64,000 nt of DNA from Flavobacterium sp. W4I14 (GCA_030817875.1 JAUSZU010000001.1:5704001-5768000); one strand, 5' to 3'. Counted from the first letter of the stretch, positions 42,300 through 51,797 are shown. Made by a program: numbers and translations. The notes: a model not told the origin generated them from the letters alone.

Positions 42300-42600
42300 A
42301 AAATGACAGCCGCGAGAGTCGTCATTGCGAAGCCGATTTCTAATTACATGGTCTTTGTCTTACAGACCACTAGTTGTTTTTTATTACACAGTTATAATAA
42401 TTTGGAAAGCAAAGCCAGCATTTCAATTCGTGTTAGTCCCGCTGTACCTGCTGCCGATTGAAGGATCGGCATTCGTATCATCGGGTTTAGATCAGGTAGT
42501 GCTGTGCCAGTAGTGAAAGTTGCCCCTCATTTCGCCGATTCCACGCCTTTGTTTGACTCCGTGGTCTGTGTCTACACGGACGACCACTATCGGAAGTTTG
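42300..42600. repeat. Diverged interspersed repeat between htpG and the DUF4241 gene
   Basis: The 373-bp gap 42235-42607 has no credible gene. It contains GTCATTGCGAAGCCGATTTC near 42321, a segment around 42435-42490 (TTAGTCCCGCTGTACCTGCT, then CCGATTGAAGGATCGGCATT and ATCGGGTTTA) that clearly resembles the middle of the 411-bp repeat at 13616-14420, and two related hairpins, GGTCTTTGTCTTACAGACC (42350-42368) and GTGGTCTGTGTCTACACGGA onward (42561-42587). The latter is followed by CTATCGG, as at the repeat start. It reads as decayed or composite repeat DNA. Confidence 0.6.
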
Positions 42601-42607
42601 ATATTTA

Positions 42608-43345
42608 TTACTCCTCTTCTCCGTAAGCCAGTTCAATATCAATAAACTGAATAATCAGCGCGCAAATATTGCCATCAATATCAAAACCATAATAAACCGG
42701 GTAGGTACCATCACCAAAGCCACTTTGAAAAAATGGGATATAATATTTGGTTCCGGGTATTTTCCAGTTAATCCAATCCCCACCTTCACGTTGATAACCG
42801 GGGTTTTCGGCATAATTACTAGCGAAAAGTGCAGCGAAATAATCATCATATAGATTTTTACCGGGATTCTCTTGATTAAACGTGTCTTGAAATGCACAGA
42901 ACTGGTTTAATGTTTCTTTATCCAGTACACAAGCCAGGCCTGCATCTACATTAAAACCAAAAAATTCTCCTTCATTAAAATCAACAAGGTCTTCTGTGCC
43001 TATTAGCGCCTCTTCAAAGCGTATTGCATCATAAGCTGTAAATTGCACTTTAACAGCAGCATATCTAGCGCAATCTTCACCGTCGGGGACAACTACAGCT
43101 GCAGTTACCGGAAATTCGCCTCTGGGGACTTTAATTAAATATGGTTCAGCACCTTTTTGAATATATACAAGTGGGTCTCTGACTAATATTTCTCCAGTTG
43201 GAATAGAAACACTTCCAAGCTCTAAATGATCTATTTTTTTACCAGCTACTGAGGTTTCCTCAAAATAATCATTCAAGTTATTGGGGCAGGCTAATAAAGC
43301 ACGTTTTTCGTTCCAGGTTTTTAACCATTCATTGCTTGGTATCAT
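42608..43345 (-). CDS. DUF4241 domain-containing protein
   Basis: 245 residues without signal peptide. Matches the DUF4241 pattern: MEIxGSVSIPTGEILV-like strand (LGSVSIPTGEILVRDPLVYI), then VPRGEFPVTAAVV, FNVDAGLACVLD, and a C-terminal part with GDGTYPVYYGFDIDGNICAL and an acidic tail (AYGEEE). Function is not known. Some members are found next to polymorphic toxins, but no toxin gene is seen here. Transcribed alone towards htpG. Confidence 0.8.
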   Translation of the reverse strand: MIPSNEWLKTWNEKRALLACPNNLNDYFEETSVAGKKIDHLELGSVSIPTGEILVRDPLVYIQKGAEPYLIKVPRGEFPVTAAVVVPDGEDCARYAAVKVQFTAYDAIRFEEALIGTEDLVDFNEGEFFGFNVDAGLACVLDKETLNQFCAFQDTFNQENPGKNLYDDYFAALFASNYAENPGYQREGGDWINWKIPGTKYYIPFFQSGFGDGTYPVYYGFDIDGNICALIIQFIDIELAYGEEE

Positions 43346-43390
43346 AGTAATTAAATTTGTTCGCTAGGAAGATAAATTTTATTTTTTTAA

Positions 43391-43427
43391 ATAAAAAAGC
43401 CAAGAAGATTTAAAATCTGCTTGGCTA
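43391..43427 (-). terminator. Rho-independent terminator of the single-domain response regulator gene
   Basis: AGCCAAG (43398-43404) pairs with CTTGGCT (43420-43426) with inner AGAT/ATCT pairing. The A run at 43393-43398 gives a U-tract on the minus strand. Confidence 0.8.
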
Positions 43428-43448
43428 AATATTTAATATTGGATTAAC

Positions 43449-43841
43449 TTAATTTAAAAGAAAACTGGGTTTATCTTCTTCCAGTGAAAGAATTTTAGTG
43501 ATCTTTTTAAGCAATACATCCATTTGGAATGGTTTTGATAGGAAATCGTCCTGACCGTAGTTTAAGGTCGTAAAATCTTTTGGATCGTATAAACCGGAAA
43601 TCAGTAAAATTGGAATTTTAGAAGTACTTTCAATTGATTTTAACTGCTCGCACAGCACACGCCCGTCGATGTGCCCAAGAGAAATATCCAGTAAGATTAA
43701 ATCAGGACTGAATTTTTCGATTCTGTTAAAAATTTCTTCACCATCATTTAGTGCCGAAACTTTAAATCCTCCGATTTCCAGTATTAATTGTATGGTTTCT
43801 AAAACCTCAATATCGTCGTCTACTACCAGTATTCTCTTCAT
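43449..43841 (-). CDS. Single-domain response regulator (receiver only)
   Basis: Start taken at ATG 43841 (MKRILVVDDDIEVLETI). An alternative ATG at 43853 would add MLTH. About 130 residues: acidic pocket VVDDD, phospho-acceptor Asp in DLILLDISLGHIDG, conserved switch LLISG and KPF motif (DFLSKPFQM). No output domain, so it acts by protein contact, like CheY-type or Spo0F-type proteins, or in a phosphorelay. No kinase gene is adjacent. Confidence 0.9.
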   Translation of the reverse strand: MKRILVVDDDIEVLETIQLILEIGGFKVSALNDGEEIFNRIEKFSPDLILLDISLGHIDGRVLCEQLKSIESTSKIPILLISGLYDPKDFTTLNYGQDDFLSKPFQMDVLLKKITKILSLEEDKPSFLLN

Positions 43842-43956
43842 ATGTGTTAGCATTTATATGCCGCTAAAAATATAACAAAAGTTTATGTTGTTATGTTTAC
43901 AATCTTAAGGATATTTTAACAATAAATTTATAGTAGATAAAAATTAGACTTCGATT

Positions 43957-44820
43957 TTAATTCGCTTGTTGTACGATGCCTTCTTTATTTAAGATAAAAT
44001 TAAATAACTCTTCGATAGGTTTCTGTAGTATTTTCCCAGGTTCAATGCCGTTTTCTAATAACACTGAAATTAATGTTTCCTGATAATAATAAGCTATAGA
44101 ACCTACAAAATGACATGGAACGTTTTTATGTTTAGGATAATCTTTAACATTCGTATCTACAAATTCCTGAAAGCCAGTTCTTAAAATATCCTGAATAAAT
44201 GGATGGTCTTTGTGGTTGGCCATGAAACGGCTAAAACCAGCTAAATAAATGTTTGGGAAAGGTTTTTGGTAAACATTGGTAATAATTTGCTCCTTATCGG
44301 CGGGGAAAGTTGCTTTAAACTCTGCTGCTAGATTGGAAGGCATTTTATTGTAAAGATAACTCAATAGTACTTTTTTACCGAAGAAAGTCCCTGAGCCTTC
44401 ATCGCCTAAAACATAGCCCAAGCCATGGTGGCCATCATGAATTTTCTTTCCATCAAAATAACAGATATTCGATCCGGTACCTAAAATACAGTTTAAGCCT
44501 TCGGCATTTCCACAGGTAGCATATACTGAGCCCAGAAGATCGTGATCTACTGAAATAAAAGCATTACCAAATACTGCTGACAGACCATTTGAGACTACCT
44601 CGTGTTTGTCGGGTGAAGAACAACCCGCTCCAAAAAAGTAGATTTCTTTTACCTCGCTAGCATATTTTAATAAGGGTTCATTTTTAGAAATCAGTTTGGT
44701 AATTTCTTGCTCACTTAAGAAATAAGGGTTTATTCCAGGAGTGCTAAATTTAATGGTTTCGCCATTATGATAGCCCATCCAATCGGTTTTTGATGAGCCA
44801 CTATCTGCAACAAGTATCAT
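43957..44820 (-). CDS. N-acetylglucosamine kinase-like protein (BadF/BadG family)
   Basis: 287 residues with the ASKHA ATPase fold: phosphate 1 motif ILVADSGSSKTDWMG at the N terminus, YFFGAGCSSPDK, then phosphate 2 GLNCILGTGSNICYFDGKK and GYVLGDEGSGTFFGKKVL. This fits the BadF/BadG/BcrA/BcrD ATPase group that in Bacteroidota is mostly annotated as N-acetylglucosamine kinase, phosphorylating amino sugars for cell-wall recycling. Substrate is inferred from family. Followed downstream by a 103-bp gap before the response regulator gene. Confidence 0.85.
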   Translation of the reverse strand: MILVADSGSSKTDWMGYHNGETIKFSTPGINPYFLSEQEITKLISKNEPLLKYASEVKEIYFFGAGCSSPDKHEVVSNGLSAVFGNAFISVDHDLLGSVYATCGNAEGLNCILGTGSNICYFDGKKIHDGHHGLGYVLGDEGSGTFFGKKVLLSYLYNKMPSNLAAEFKATFPADKEQIITNVYQKPFPNIYLAGFSRFMANHKDHPFIQDILRTGFQEFVDTNVKDYPKHKNVPCHFVGSIAYYYQETLISVLLENGIEPGKILQKPIEELFNFILNKEGIVQQAN

Positions 44821-44979
44821 GGGACTAAATATAAAAATTAATTACAGAATTTTATGATTGCAATAATTTCTTTACTTCTGTTAAACCGTTTTAGGAAATA
44901 GATTAATTTGTAAATAAAAGTAAATTTCCGATTATCAATACTTTGCAAATTTAAACTGATTAAACAATTTTAATGAACA

Positions 44980-45132
44980 TTATTGGCTAGACATTGGCGT
45001 ATCCCTTCCCTGATCTTTAATATACCTGATAACACTTTTTATTTCACATTCACTTAAAGTATCCATCCTTACAGCTTTAAAAGTTCCATTTTTACTATAC
45101 CAACCTTTAACGAATTGTTTAGTTAATCGCAA
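44980..45132 (-). CDS. Possible small or remnant ORF (about 51 codons) in a gene-poor gap
   Basis: The 441-bp gap 44821-45261 has no clear gene. On the minus strand a frame runs from a TTG at 45132 to TAA at 44980, reading RLTKQFVKGWYSKNG, then FKAVRMDTLSECEIKSVIRY and IKDQGRDTPMSSQ. The composition looks protein-like, but there is no ATG start for the whole frame (an internal ATG would give 28 residues). It may be a decayed gene end or a small protein. No family recognised. Confidence 0.25.
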   Translation of the reverse strand: MRLTKQFVKGWYSKNGTFKAVRMDTLSECEIKSVIRYIKDQGRDTPMSSQ

Positions 45133-45261
45133 AAATTATAATATCAATATAGCAATGCGATTAAGATGCTCTGTTAAAGGATTGCTTCAGCTCGCGCCTA
45201 CTGGTTTCGCGGTGACAGAGCCAAGAACAACCAGCGAACAAATGACTAATGAACCGATAAA

Positions 45262-46572
45262 CTATTTCGATAAATCTATATTTCCGCTAATTGCTTTTAA
45301 GTTGGTTTCGGCAATTTTGGCCTGATATTGCATTTCGATGAAACGGTTCTGTGCATCTATCGCATTTCGTTGTGCTTCTCTTAACTCTAAAGGGGCTATG
45401 CTGCCCAAACGGTATTTTGCCAAAGTAATATCTAGGTTTTCCTTTGCGATATCTACATTTCGTTGCTCTAATTTAATCAGATCAAGGTAGGTAGTGTAAT
45501 TTTGATAAGCGGTAAGCAACTGTGCGTTTACATCAAGTTTGGTTTTGTTTAAATTCAGGGTAGAATTGTCGATCTCGATCTTTGCATTGCGTTCTTGCTG
45601 GCGCTGTAAAAAGCCGTTAAATAAGTTAAGGCTTGCGGTAACGCCGTAGGTAAATCCATTTGCTGCAAATTTTTGGTTGAACCCCGTGGGGCTGGTGCTG
45701 TTTGCCCTGCTGTATCCAGAGTTTAAACTAATGGATGGATATCTTGCCCCTCGTACTGATTTTAAGGTTAAGGAAGCGATCCGCTGATTGATGAAGGCGT
45801 TTTGTACATTCGGGTTTTGCTGCTCGGCCATTTCGGCCATTTTACTAAACAGGATACCTTTATCTACATCAATGTTATTTACAACTGAAAAGGAGGTGCC
45901 AATATCTCTCACCATTAATTGATTTAATCGAACTTTGGCTACCTGTAAGGCATTTTTAGTTTGCAGGTAATTTGAAGTATCGGTATTATAATCAACCTGT
46001 GCGGTTAATACATCCAGTTTAGAACCGCGGCCAAGCTGCAGTTTTGTTCTGGCAATACTGGTACGTAATACCGAAACATCCATAGCACTATCAGCTGCTA
46101 TAACCAATTGCTGCTGTCTTACGATATCATAATAGGCTGTAATTACATCGGCTACTGTAGTTAAAATGGTTAGGCGTGCATTTAATTCTCCCTGTTTTTG
46201 CAGTTCTTTTAAGCGGTCGTAATTGGCGAACATGCTAAAACCATCAAAAATGGTCCAGTTTAAATCGGCTCCATAACTGTTATTGGTACTTTTTGCCCCT
46301 GTAATTACCCGATCGGGACCAGTTGCAGGGGTTTGTCGAGTGTTCTGGATACTTCCACCGTTGGTATAACTTCCGGTTAAATTGGGCAACATACCAGCGT
46401 TGCCGATATTGGCATTGTTCTTTGCTATATCAACCTGGTTTTTACTGATTTTAATGTCGTAATTATTCTGTAAAGCAATGGTAATGGCTTCCTGTAAGCT
46501 CAGCTGTTCTTGTGCAAAGCCCGAAAGGGATAAGCTTAGCAGTAGTATAAATATTTTTAATTTCTTGCTCAT
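45262..46572 (-). CDS. TolC-family outer membrane efflux protein
   Basis: 436 residues with a signal peptide (to LSGFAQ near 21). Two OEP repeats of long amphipathic helices: LSLQEAITIALQNNYDIKIS at the start and the matching LDINAQLL..NLDITLAKYRLGSIAPLEL region near the end. The typical FDGFSMFANYDRL strand region is present. Forms the outer-membrane channel of the RND efflux system encoded just upstream. The RND stop and this ATG are one base apart, so translation is coupled. Confidence 0.94.
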   Translation of the reverse strand: MSKKLKIFILLLSLSLSGFAQEQLSLQEAITIALQNNYDIKISKNQVDIAKNNANIGNAGMLPNLTGSYTNGGSIQNTRQTPATGPDRVITGAKSTNNSYGADLNWTIFDGFSMFANYDRLKELQKQGELNARLTILTTVADVITAYYDIVRQQQLVIAADSAMDVSVLRTSIARTKLQLGRGSKLDVLTAQVDYNTDTSNYLQTKNALQVAKVRLNQLMVRDIGTSFSVVNNIDVDKGILFSKMAEMAEQQNPNVQNAFINQRIASLTLKSVRGARYPSISLNSGYSRANSTSPTGFNQKFAANGFTYGVTASLNLFNGFLQRQQERNAKIEIDNSTLNLNKTKLDVNAQLLTAYQNYTTYLDLIKLEQRNVDIAKENLDITLAKYRLGSIAPLELREAQRNAIDAQNRFIEMQYQAKIAETNLKAISGNIDLSK

Positions 46573-46573
46573 C

Positions 46574-49500
46574 TTATTCTTCTATATGTAAAGCTTCCTG
46601 TTCAAAACGATGGGCTTCTTTCAACTCTTTATTCGGTTTGTATGGTTTAGCCCAGTAAGAGTAAATAGCTGGGATTACAAATAAGGTTAAAACCAAAGAG
46701 AATAAGGTACCGCCAACAATTACGGTTCCCATACTCATTCTGCTTTTTGCAGCAGCACCTAAAGCCAAGGCAATAGGTAGTGCACCAATGGCAATGGCCA
46801 AACTGGTCATTAAAATTGGACGCAAACGCGAAACAGCAGCCTCACGTATGGCTTCGGGGATTGGAATGCCTTTTTCTTTTAATTGGTTGGCAAACTCAAC
46901 AATTAAAATACCATTTTTAGTTACCAGGCCGATAAGCATAATGGTACCGATCTGGCTGAAGATATTCCAGCTTTGACCACATAACCATAGCGATAAGAAT
47001 GCACCGGCAACAGCCATAGGTACGGTTAAAATGATAATAATCGGATCTTTGAAGCTCTCAAACTGCGCTGAAAGAATTAAATAAACGAGTAGGAGGGCCA
47101 AACCAAATGCAAAGAAGGTATTTGAAGAACTTTCTTGAAAATCCCGCGATTCTCCACTTAAATCAGTAGAGAAAGTTTCATCCAATACTTTCTTAGAAAT
47201 GGCGTCCATTGCATCTATACCTTCACCTATACTTTTTCCAGGTGCAAGCCCTGCTGAAACAGTTGCTGCGATAAAACGGTTGTTCCTGTACAGTTGTGGT
47301 GGGCTACTCTCTTCTTTAGCAGTAACCACATTGTCGAGCTGAACCAGTTCGCCCTTATCATTACGTACGTAAACCGAGCTCAAATCTAATGGATCTTTCC
47401 GATCTCCACGATCGAACTGGCCAATTACCTGGTATTGTTTCCCATTCATGAAGAAATACGAAAACCTTTGGCCACTTAAACCTAAATTTAAGGTTTGGGC
47501 AATAGCAGATATGGAAACGCCTAAATTTTTGGCTTTATCCCTGTCGATGGTTAAATTAATTTCAGGTTTGTTAAATTTCAGGTTCACATCCGAAACGGTG
47601 AATGTTGGATCTTTCGATACCGCATCCATAAACAAAGGAATTTTCTCCCTTAATTTTTCGAAATTTTGTGCCTGGATGATATAACTGATCGGTAATCCAC
47701 CACGACGGCCAACCGAGATGGTAGGCTGCTGGTTTACAATGGTTTTGCCCTCAGTATATTTTTTGGTTATTTTGGTCAGGTAATCTGCAATGTCTTTTTG
47801 CGAACGCTCGCGTTCTTCAGGATTTGTTAATCCCATGCGCACAAAACCTGAATTTACTGCACCAGAGCCACCAAAACTTGGTGAGGTAATAGTAATGCTT
47901 ACATCTTTTTCCGGAACCGAATCGAGCACTAGCTGGTTTAGTTTCATAATAAACTTATCAGTATAGGCAAACGATGCACCTTCGGGGGTGGTTGCACTGA
48001 TGTTGATGGCGCTACGGTCATCATAAGGGGCGGTTTCTTTTGGTAATATCTTCCAGAACAAGAAAATCAAGCCCATACACACCAAGATGATCGGAACGGA
48101 AAGCCATCTTTTATCCAAAAATTTATTCAGGTTCGATTCGTAAGCATTATTTAACTTCACAAAATAAGGCTCTGTCCAGTTGTAAAACCTGGATGGTTTA
48201 TGTCCACCCTTTTTCATTAGGTAGGCGTTTAACATTGGTGTTAAAGTAAGCGATACAAAGGCCGAGACCAGTACTGCTGCACCGATTACTACCCCGAACT
48301 CTCTAAATAAGCGGCCAACAAATCCCTGCAAGAAAATTACCGGTAAGAATACCGCTGCAAGGGTAATGGAGATTGAAATTACAGCAAAAAAGATTTCGTT
48401 CGATCCTTTTATGGCTGCCTCGAAAGGTGACATCCCTTCTTCTACCTTTTTAAAGATATTTTCGGTAACCACAATGCCATCATCTACCACCAATCCCGTA
48501 GCGAGTACAATGGCCAGCAAACTCAATACGTTGATTGAAAATCCGAAGGCGTACATGATAAAGAAAGTGAAAATCAACGATACCGGAATATCGATCAATG
48601 GTCTGAAAGCAATAGCCCAATCTCTAAAGAAAAGGTAAATGATCAAAATTACCAACACCAATGATAAACCAATGGTCTCGGCAACTTCAGTTACTGATCG
48701 TTTGATAAATAATGTATTATCTAATGCGACTTTTAGTTTAATGTCTTGAGGGATATCGGCTTTTAATTTGTCAAAACGCTTGTAAAATTCTTTACTGATA
48801 TCGAGGTAATTGGCTCCTGGCTGAGGGATAATGGCAATGGCCACCATCGGTCTGCCCGATTCGCGTAAAATGGTTTCCTCGTTTTCAGGCCCCAAAACTG
48901 CATAACCTACATCTTTTAATTTGATTACCTGATTGCTATCTGTTTTCAGGATCAAGTTGTTAAACTCGCTTTCGTTGGTCAGTTTTCCTAAAGTTTTAAC
49001 CGTTAGTTCGGTAGTAGCTCCGGTGATTTTTCCTGATGGAAGCTCTACGTTTTCATTATCCAAAGCGGTAACAATATCCTGTGAAGTTAAACCGTAAGCA
49101 CTTAGTTTATTCGGATCCATCCAAATACGCATAGCATATTTCCTTTGGCCCTGGATTTGTACGCTACTTACACCCGGAATGGTTTGGATACGGTCGGCAA
49201 TTACGTTTTCAGCGAAATCGCTCAATTCCAATGTGTTACGTTTATCGCTCTGGATCGTCATCGATAAAATCGGGTCAGAGTTGGCATCAGCCTTACTTAC
49301 TACCGGTAAACCGTCAATATCTTTTGGTAAAGTACGGGCAGCCTGCGATACTTTGTCACGCACATCATTCGCAGCTTCTTCTATATTTTTATCGAGGTTA
49401 AACTCTATGGTGATATTGCTTGTTCCCTGGTTGCTTGATGAAGAAATATTTCGGATACCATCAATTGAATTGATCGATTTTTCTAAAGGTTCGGTAATTT

Positions 49501-49684
49501 GTGATTCAATAATATCTGAGTTGGCACCAGGATAGGAAGTTCTTACCGAAACCACCGTTGGGTCGATAGATGGATACTCGCGCACACCCAAAAAGGTATA
49601 GCCGATTATCCCGAAAAGGACAATCAATAAGTTCATCACAATGGCCAAAACCGGCCTTTTTATACTCGTGGTTGAGATGCTCAT
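46574..49684 (-). CDS. RND efflux permease (AcrB/MexB-like, HAE1 type)
   Basis: 1036 residues with the twelve-segment RND plan: N-terminal IKRPVLAIVMNLLIVLFGII, porter domain (PLEKSINSIDGIRNISSSS), TM4 motif LATGLVVDDGIVVTENIF with the paired Asp of proton relay, and the TM10 lysine in MLIGLVTKNGILIVEFANQ. It sits in the inner membrane and, driven by proton flow, expels drugs or other small molecules through the TolC-family channel. Middle member of a four-gene minus-strand operon with the membrane fusion protein, a small lipoprotein and the outer membrane channel. Confidence 0.95.
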   Translation of the reverse strand: MSISTTSIKRPVLAIVMNLLIVLFGIIGYTFLGVREYPSIDPTVVSVRTSYPGANSDIIESQITEPLEKSINSIDGIRNISSSSNQGTSNITIEFNLDKNIEEAANDVRDKVSQAARTLPKDIDGLPVVSKADANSDPILSMTIQSDKRNTLELSDFAENVIADRIQTIPGVSSVQIQGQRKYAMRIWMDPNKLSAYGLTSQDIVTALDNENVELPSGKITGATTELTVKTLGKLTNESEFNNLILKTDSNQVIKLKDVGYAVLGPENEETILRESGRPMVAIAIIPQPGANYLDISKEFYKRFDKLKADIPQDIKLKVALDNTLFIKRSVTEVAETIGLSLVLVILIIYLFFRDWAIAFRPLIDIPVSLIFTFFIMYAFGFSINVLSLLAIVLATGLVVDDGIVVTENIFKKVEEGMSPFEAAIKGSNEIFFAVISISITLAAVFLPVIFLQGFVGRLFREFGVVIGAAVLVSAFVSLTLTPMLNAYLMKKGGHKPSRFYNWTEPYFVKLNNAYESNLNKFLDKRWLSVPIILVCMGLIFLFWKILPKETAPYDDRSAINISATTPEGASFAYTDKFIMKLNQLVLDSVPEKDVSITITSPSFGGSGAVNSGFVRMGLTNPEERERSQKDIADYLTKITKKYTEGKTIVNQQPTISVGRRGGLPISYIIQAQNFEKLREKIPLFMDAVSKDPTFTVSDVNLKFNKPEINLTIDRDKAKNLGVSISAIAQTLNLGLSGQRFSYFFMNGKQYQVIGQFDRGDRKDPLDLSSVYVRNDKGELVQLDNVVTAKEESSPPQLYRNNRFIAATVSAGLAPGKSIGEGIDAMDAISKKVLDETFSTDLSGESRDFQESSSNTFFAFGLALLLVYLILSAQFESFKDPIIIILTVPMAVAGAFLSLWLCGQSWNIFSQIGTIMLIGLVTKNGILIVEFANQLKEKGIPIPEAIREAAVSRLRPILMTSLAIAIGALPIALALGAAAKSRMSMGTVIVGGTLFSLVLTLFVIPAIYSYWAKPYKPNKELKEAHRFEQEALHIEE

Positions 49685-49687
49685 TGC

Positions 49688-50377
49688 TTAATTATTTTTG
49701 TTTTGTTTAGATTCATCCCAAACCTTTGAGGCTTCTATTTTAAATTTTTTTGGTAGATATGTCTTAATTTCTGATAATTTTTGTTGGACGCGGGAACTAA
49801 TTTCATATTCACTTATCTCGGGGTAGAATTTAAGTCTAATGATTCCAATACCATTTTTACTGAATGTTAAAGCCTGATGAACACCTTTGATCTTAAGTGT
49901 TTGTTTTACTAAAGGGTTAATAATATTTGTTTTCATGGTAGTTGAATCTATACTACTTGAATCGGCATTATTTAAAGAAATTTTTAACTCGACAATCTTG
50001 GGGTTTTCTACTATTTTCGAAATAATTACCTCTGCATCTTTAGGCAAGTTAATTGTAACCATTTGAATCCTATTTTGTAAATTAAGTATGGTTTCATCTA
50101 TGTTAATATTAGGCTTAAAGTCAACTTTAATTAATCCATAACTCTTTTTACTTAATGATGAAATTTTACTAACGTCCTCAATTTTTAATAACTCTTTTTC
50201 TAGTGGAGCAATTACTTTCGATTTCATCAAAACAGAATCTGTAGTTTTTGAATTAATTGTTATTTCTACAGCGTATTGCGCTTGAGTTTTTTGCTTACAG
50301 CTCAAACCTATAATTATTATTAATAAGCCAGTTATTATGAGGCTTGGTTTTGATAGTTTTACTTTTAAAACCATCAT
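49688..50377 (-). CDS. Small lipoprotein resembling a detached RND porter domain
   Basis: 229 residues with a lipoprotein-like signal (LIITGLLIIIIGLSC, then KQKTQAQ). Two consecutive ~90-residue segments share the plan STxMKxxIxxPLxxxxLKIxxV, a strand, KxxIxxD.., then LPK and E/K-rich strands. Segment one (VIAPLEKELLKIEDVSKISS, then VDFKPNINIDETILNLQNRI, then LPKDAEVIISKI) closely mirrors the AcrB porter sequence in the next gene (ITEPLEKSINSIDGIRNIS, IEFNLDKNIEEAANDVRDKV, LPKDI). It has no membrane helices beyond the signal. The gene lies between the fusion protein and permease genes, 2-3 bp from each, so it is made with them. Probably a periplasmic accessory of the pump. Family not recognised. 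Confidence 0.65.
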   Translation of the reverse strand: MMVLKVKLSKPSLIITGLLIIIIGLSCKQKTQAQYAVEITINSKTTDSVLMKSKVIAPLEKELLKIEDVSKISSLSKKSYGLIKVDFKPNINIDETILNLQNRIQMVTINLPKDAEVIISKIVENPKIVELKISLNNADSSSIDSTTMKTNIINPLVKQTLKIKGVHQALTFSKNGIGIIRLKFYPEISEYEISSRVQQKLSEIKTYLPKKFKIEASKVWDESKQNKNN

Positions 50378-50379
50378 AA

Positions 50380-51477
50380 TTATTGTTTAACCAAATGAAC
50401 TTTTACCGCGGCATCTTTCTTTAATGCCATCGATCCGGTTGTCAAAACCGTATCGCCCGCTTTTAATCCCGAGGTAATTACAATATTTTCATCGGTACGT
50501 GTACCAGCTTCTACTTTAACCTCTTGTGCTTTTCCATCTTTTTGGATATAAACAATCTTACCTTTTAAAACAGGGACAACTGCTTCGTTAGGGATAAGAA
50601 TAGCATTTTGAAGGGTATTTAAAGCCAGTTTAATTTTGGCGAACGAGCCGGGTAGTAAAAGATTATCTGCATTTGGAGCCAGAGCCCTGATCTGTAATGT
50701 TCTGGTTGCAGCGTTAATCCCAGGTTCAATGGCATAAACTTTTCCTTTGTTTTCTTTAGCAGAACCATCAGTGGTAAAGGTAATTTCCGAATTCAGTTTA
50801 ATCTGCCCAGCATATTTTTCAGGAACAGAAAATGTAATTTTAACCGGGTTGGTGCTCACCAAATTGGCAATTACGGTGGCCGGTGTTAAATATGTTCCAG
50901 CAGAAATACTACGTAAACCCACTCTGCCAGTAAAAGGTGCGCGGATAGTTGTTTTAGCCAGTTGAGCCCTGATTAATTGTGCCTGCGCCTGTAACGATTT
51001 TAAATCGGCTAGCGCTGTATCATATTCTTCCTGACTGATTGCACCTTTGGCCAAAAGCTGTTTTGCCCTGTTTTCGTTTGTTCCGGAAAGTTTTTGTTTG
51101 GTTAGTGCATCCTGCAATTGGGCCTGTATATCTCTGTCATTTACTTTAACCAGTACACTTCCTTTTGATACCGTTGTACCTTCTTTAAAATAAATACCGG
51201 TAACCAATCCTGATACTTCACTTTTTAATACAACAGATTCGTTTGCATCGATAGCACCAGTTACCTCCAGATCATTATCAAACGATACCGGTTTTACGAT
51301 GATTCCGTCAACTACCAATGGTGCAGATGCGCCTCCTTTACCACCAGCTTTACCTTTTCCTGCTCCGGCAGATGCTCCGCCTTTCCCTTCGAGTTTTTTA
51401 TTCGCGTTAATTCTGTAATAGACCAAATAAGCCAAGCCTATAGCTAAAACAGCATAGATAATATACCTTTTCTTCAT
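50380..51477 (-). CDS. RND efflux membrane fusion protein (HlyD/AcrA-like)
   Basis: 365 residues. One N-terminal membrane anchor (YIIYAVLAIGLAYLVYYRI), an unusual Gly/Lys/Ala-rich linker (GGASAGAGKGKAGGKGG), lipoyl-like halves (VLKSEVSGLVTGIYFKEGTT and TIRAPFTGRVGLRSISAGTY) around a helical hairpin, then beta-barrel and membrane-proximal domains. Links the RND permease with the TolC channel in the periplasm. First gene of the operon 51477 to 45262. The promoter should lie in 51478-51708, where no clear consensus was recognised. Confidence 0.93.
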   Translation of the reverse strand: MKKRYIIYAVLAIGLAYLVYYRINANKKLEGKGGASAGAGKGKAGGKGGASAPLVVDGIIVKPVSFDNDLEVTGAIDANESVVLKSEVSGLVTGIYFKEGTTVSKGSVLVKVNDRDIQAQLQDALTKQKLSGTNENRAKQLLAKGAISQEEYDTALADLKSLQAQAQLIRAQLAKTTIRAPFTGRVGLRSISAGTYLTPATVIANLVSTNPVKITFSVPEKYAGQIKLNSEITFTTDGSAKENKGKVYAIEPGINAATRTLQIRALAPNADNLLLPGSFAKIKLALNTLQNAILIPNEAVVPVLKGKIVYIQKDGKAQEVKVEAGTRTDENIVITSGLKAGDTVLTTGSMALKKDAAVKVHLVKQ

Positions 51478-51797
51478 GTTTCTTTTTGTGTCGTGCGCAT
51501 TCCGAATATTAAAATAAGATTAATATTCTAGAATTAGAGCGTAAAAATATTCAAATAGTTTAGTCCTAAATTTGTTGTATTAAGGATGTTACAGCTTTTC
51601 AGTTTAGTGTTGGCAGTTTTCTGTTTGGGGTAAATCTACCTGAGAATACCATATAATTTGCCTTTATATCCCCACAACTAAGTTAGAGATGAGAAAACCA
51701 ATCGGTTTTTGGAGTTAAGTTGGCTAAAAAATCATAAAACATCAACTATGAACCAATCTGACAGAAACAACTATTTTACATCGCAGCTGGCTTTTTC

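Noticed and set aside
42276..42513. Two overlapping ~60-codon open frames upstream of htpG
   Set aside because: They overlap each other in different frames within repeat-derived DNA and neither has protein-like composition.
45262..51477. RND operon as the exporter of the LanB-modified peptide
   Set aside because: It is 6.5 kb or more away with unrelated genes between, and RND pumps usually handle small molecules. No sequence evidence links it to the peptide.
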